A stretch of 64,000 nucleotides of DNA, taken from assembly GCA_030068075.1 (NCBI GenBank), contig CM057832.1, positions 78,710,502 to 78,774,501 on the forward strand, written 5' to 3'. Source of the stretch: Paguma larvata. Taxonomy: Eukaryota; Chordata; Mammalia; Carnivora; Viverridae. The stretch's first letter is position 1. Each line of letters starts with the position of its first letter. A model generated the notes under the pieces. The model did not search any database and was not told the origin of the DNA. It worked only from the letters and a program-made list of their open reading frames with translations. Positions 62,043-64,000 of the stretch are shown here, in pieces. The position numbers and the translations under genes are program-made.

Positions 62043-62424
62043 AAAAATCAGATACAGGAGTGGAGGACTAGATGGTGCCCCATATTGTTAGGAATTTAAT
62101 TATTTCTAGAATGCTCTTCCTCTGGTGTTCATTAATATAAGCACCTCTCAAGGTCTAACTTGGCCCTTTTCCTCATAGGCCTGTAAATTACCTGCATCGT
62201 GCTCTTTCTAGGTGATAACATCTATTCTCAGGGCATCTATTGGTTCCTCCGTATGGCTGATTCTGAATTACTTTTTTAGATCTTAACTCCAGATCTGTAT
62301 TTCCAAAGGATGGCTGGAATTCTCTCCATTCTCTCTCCCCTCAAACTCAGTCTATCTGAAACTCAGTGTACGATCATCCCTTTATAAGGAGAAAGGTAAA
62401 AAGCTCTTCCTTCCTTCTCTTGGC
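62043..62424. other. Flank sequence, nothing recognised
   Basis: No gene or named repeat is seen. Confidence 0.4.
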
Positions 62425-62757
62425 CTGTCTTGGTCTGTGCAGTCTTCTGTAATAAAATATCACAGACTAGGTAGCTAATAAACCACAGAAATAAATTTCT
62501 CACAGCTCTGGGAGCTGGAAGTCCAATATCACGGTGCCGGCATGGTTGGATGAGGGACCGCTTGCAGGTCTGAGACTTCTTGCTGTGTCCTTACACAGGT
62601 GGATGGGGCTGGGAGCTCTGCGGAGTCTCTTAGGTAAGGAAATAATCCCATCGTGAGGGCTCCACCGCCCGAGGGCTTCACTCCCCAAAGCCATCATTTT
62701 TGAGGGTTTGGATTTCTCAGTATACGAATTTGGGAAGGACATTCAGACCATGGCAGC
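62425..62757 (-). mobile_element. MaLR-type LTR remnant
   Basis: TCTTCTGTAATAAAATATCACAGACTAGGTAGCTAATAAACCACAGAAATAAATTTCTCACAGCTCTGGGAGCTGGAAGTCC, CTGTGTCCTTACACAGG, CCCATCGTGAGGGCTCC and CGAATTTGGGAAGGACATTCAGACC follow a MaLR LTR in reverse. Confidence 0.8.
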
Positions 62758-63075
62758 CCTTCTTGCCTCTCACTAAAACCTAGATGAGAAAACTCAGTTA
62801 AGTCAAATGTCCTTACCCTCCTCTATAATCACTATCCTACCTCCCCAGTGCCCCATCGGACCAACGCATTTGTCCCTCCCACTCACACTGTTCAGGATGA
62901 TTTGTGTAGTCTTCTTACTTCTCTCTCTGTCCCCAGGTGTCCCCACCTTTCCCAGGGACCCCTTTCATGGCCAGCAGTGACCTTACAAAAGCATGGACTG
63001 AATCGTGGCATTGACTCCCATCATTTGATTCTTAAAAACATGCAATAACTCCCCCAAGAAGAAGCAAATAACATA
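62758..63075. other. Flank sequence, nothing recognised
   Basis: No gene is seen. Confidence 0.4.
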
Positions 63076-63093
63076 AAAATTTGTAAGCATGAG

Positions 63094-63296
63094 GGGCGCC
63101 TGGGTGGCTCACTTGGTTAACCGTCTGATCTCAGCGCAGGTCATGATCTCACAGTCCACGAGTTTGAGCCTCGCATCGGGCTCTGCACAGACAGTGTGAA
63201 GCCTGCTTTGGAATCTTTGTCTCCCTCTCTCTCTGCTCCTCTCTGGCCCTCTCTCCCTCCCTCCCTCCCTCTCTCTCTCAAAAATAAACAAACATT
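63094..63296 (+). mobile_element. Felid SINE with target-site duplication
   Basis: GGGCGCCTGGGTGGCTCAC to the AAATAAACAAACATT tail, with CCCT units in the tail. AAATTTGTAAGCATGA before and AAAATTGTAAGCCTGA after flank it. Confidence 0.94.
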
Positions 63297-63359
63297 AAAA
63301 AATTGTAAGCCTGAGATTTAAAGCCCAAACACAGAATGACAAGTGACATTTTGTCTTTA

Positions 63360-64000
63360 TTTTTTATCTTTTTTGGTTTTTAGTTGAAGTATAGTTGACA
63401 TGTAATATTATATTTGTTTCAGGTGTACAACATAGCGATTCAGGAGTTATATACATTACAATATGCTCACCACAAGAAACGTAATTACCACATTTCCATA
63501 CACAGTTATTACAATATTATTGGCTCTCTTGCTTATGCTATATTTTTCATCACTGTGACTTAATTTTCAATAACTCTATTTTGCCTATTCCTCTGCCCAC
63601 CTCCCTCTGGCAACCACCAGTTTGTTCTCTATATTTTTGAGTGTGTTTCTATTTTGTTGCTGTTTGTTTCTTTTATTTTTTAGATTCCACATATAAGTGA
63701 AATCACAGAGTATTTGCCTTTCTCTCTCTGACTTATTTCAGTTAGCATAATACCCTGAAGCTCCATCCATGTTGTCATGACTAGGAAAATCTCACTCTTC
63801 TTTGTGGCTGAGTAACATCTCATTGTGTATATAAACCGCATCTTCTTTATCCATTCATCTACAGACCATCTACAGATCAACACGTAGGTTGCTTCCATAT
63901 CTTGGCTTTTGTAAATAATGCTGCCATGAACACAGGCGTGCAGATGTCTTTTCGTGATAGTGTTTGCGTTTTCCTTGGGTAATTACCCAGAAGTGGAATT
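63360..64000 (-). mobile_element. Older L1: 3' UTR and ORF2 C-terminus, continues beyond window
   Basis: The reversed L1 3' UTR (AGTTGACATGTAATATTATATTTGTTTCAGGTGTACAACATAG; TGCTCACCACAAG) leads into a minus-strand open piece, 63898-63680, whose translation (IYTMRCYSATKKSEIF, TTWMELQGIMLTEISQREKGK) matches the C-terminal end of L1 ORF2. It is fragmented by stops and is inactive. The 5' part lies past 64000. Confidence 0.88.

Noticed and set aside
23650..64000. Search for KLF9 or another coding gene in the downstream flank
   Set aside because: No zinc-finger coding segment (C2H2 spacing) or other exon with proper splice sites was seen on either strand.

Overview
This is a stretch of mammalian nuclear DNA, almost certainly from a cat-family species (Felidae). 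The strongest clue is a tRNA-Lys-derived SINE, seen about 27 times in near full-length form. It begins GCGCCTGGGTGGCTCAGT and carries the felid-type internal sequence (…GACAGCTCAGAGCCTGGAGCC…) and a CT-rich tail ending in an AAATAAA-type A-rich end. Dog copies and those of bears or mustelids differ in the middle part. There are no operons, phage or CRISPR arrays. The window holds one protein-coding gene end and a long repeat-littered flank.

Positions 1-23.65 kb are the 3' end of TRPM3 (transient receptor potential melastatin 3, a heat- and steroid-gated cation channel) on the + strand. Four coding exons are visible: 4702-4852 (outer pore and S6 helix), 4971-5170 (TRP helix), 7051-7183 (linker) and 15268-16720 (coiled coil and long Ser-rich tail, stop TAA at 16718). 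All splice sites are GT..AG and the codon phases join exactly. The introns are 118, 1880 and 8084 nt, plus part of the intron before 4702. A very long 3' UTR probably follows, from 16721 to about 23.65 kb. It has several AATAAA signals and, unlike everything around it, no SINE.

From 23.65 kb to 64 kb I see no gene. In human, KLF9 lies beyond the TRPM3 3' end, so this is probably the TRPM3-KLF9 intergenic region. It is a layered record of insertions: ancient MIR and L2, hAT-type elements (including MER5A), MaLR-type LTR remnants, older L1 pieces and, on top, felid SINEs, many with clear target-site duplications. Several SINEs have landed inside older repeats (40.15, 45.4, 50.5 and 57.3 kb), which gives relative ages. 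Simple repeats include a (CT)n tract at 40.28 kb, a (GATA)n tract at 52.58 kb, an AT/TACA tract at 9.9 kb and a 28-T run 50 nt before a TRPM3 splice acceptor.

No unknown coding system is supported. The features most worth a second look are a strong asymmetric inverted repeat 260-390 nt before the last TRPM3 exon, a perfect 11-bp hairpin in the presumed 3' UTR, a head-to-head SINE pair just past the presumed polyadenylation site, and candidate regulatory motifs near 4.2 and 47.05 kb. Repeat family names come from memory of consensus patterns, not from a database search.
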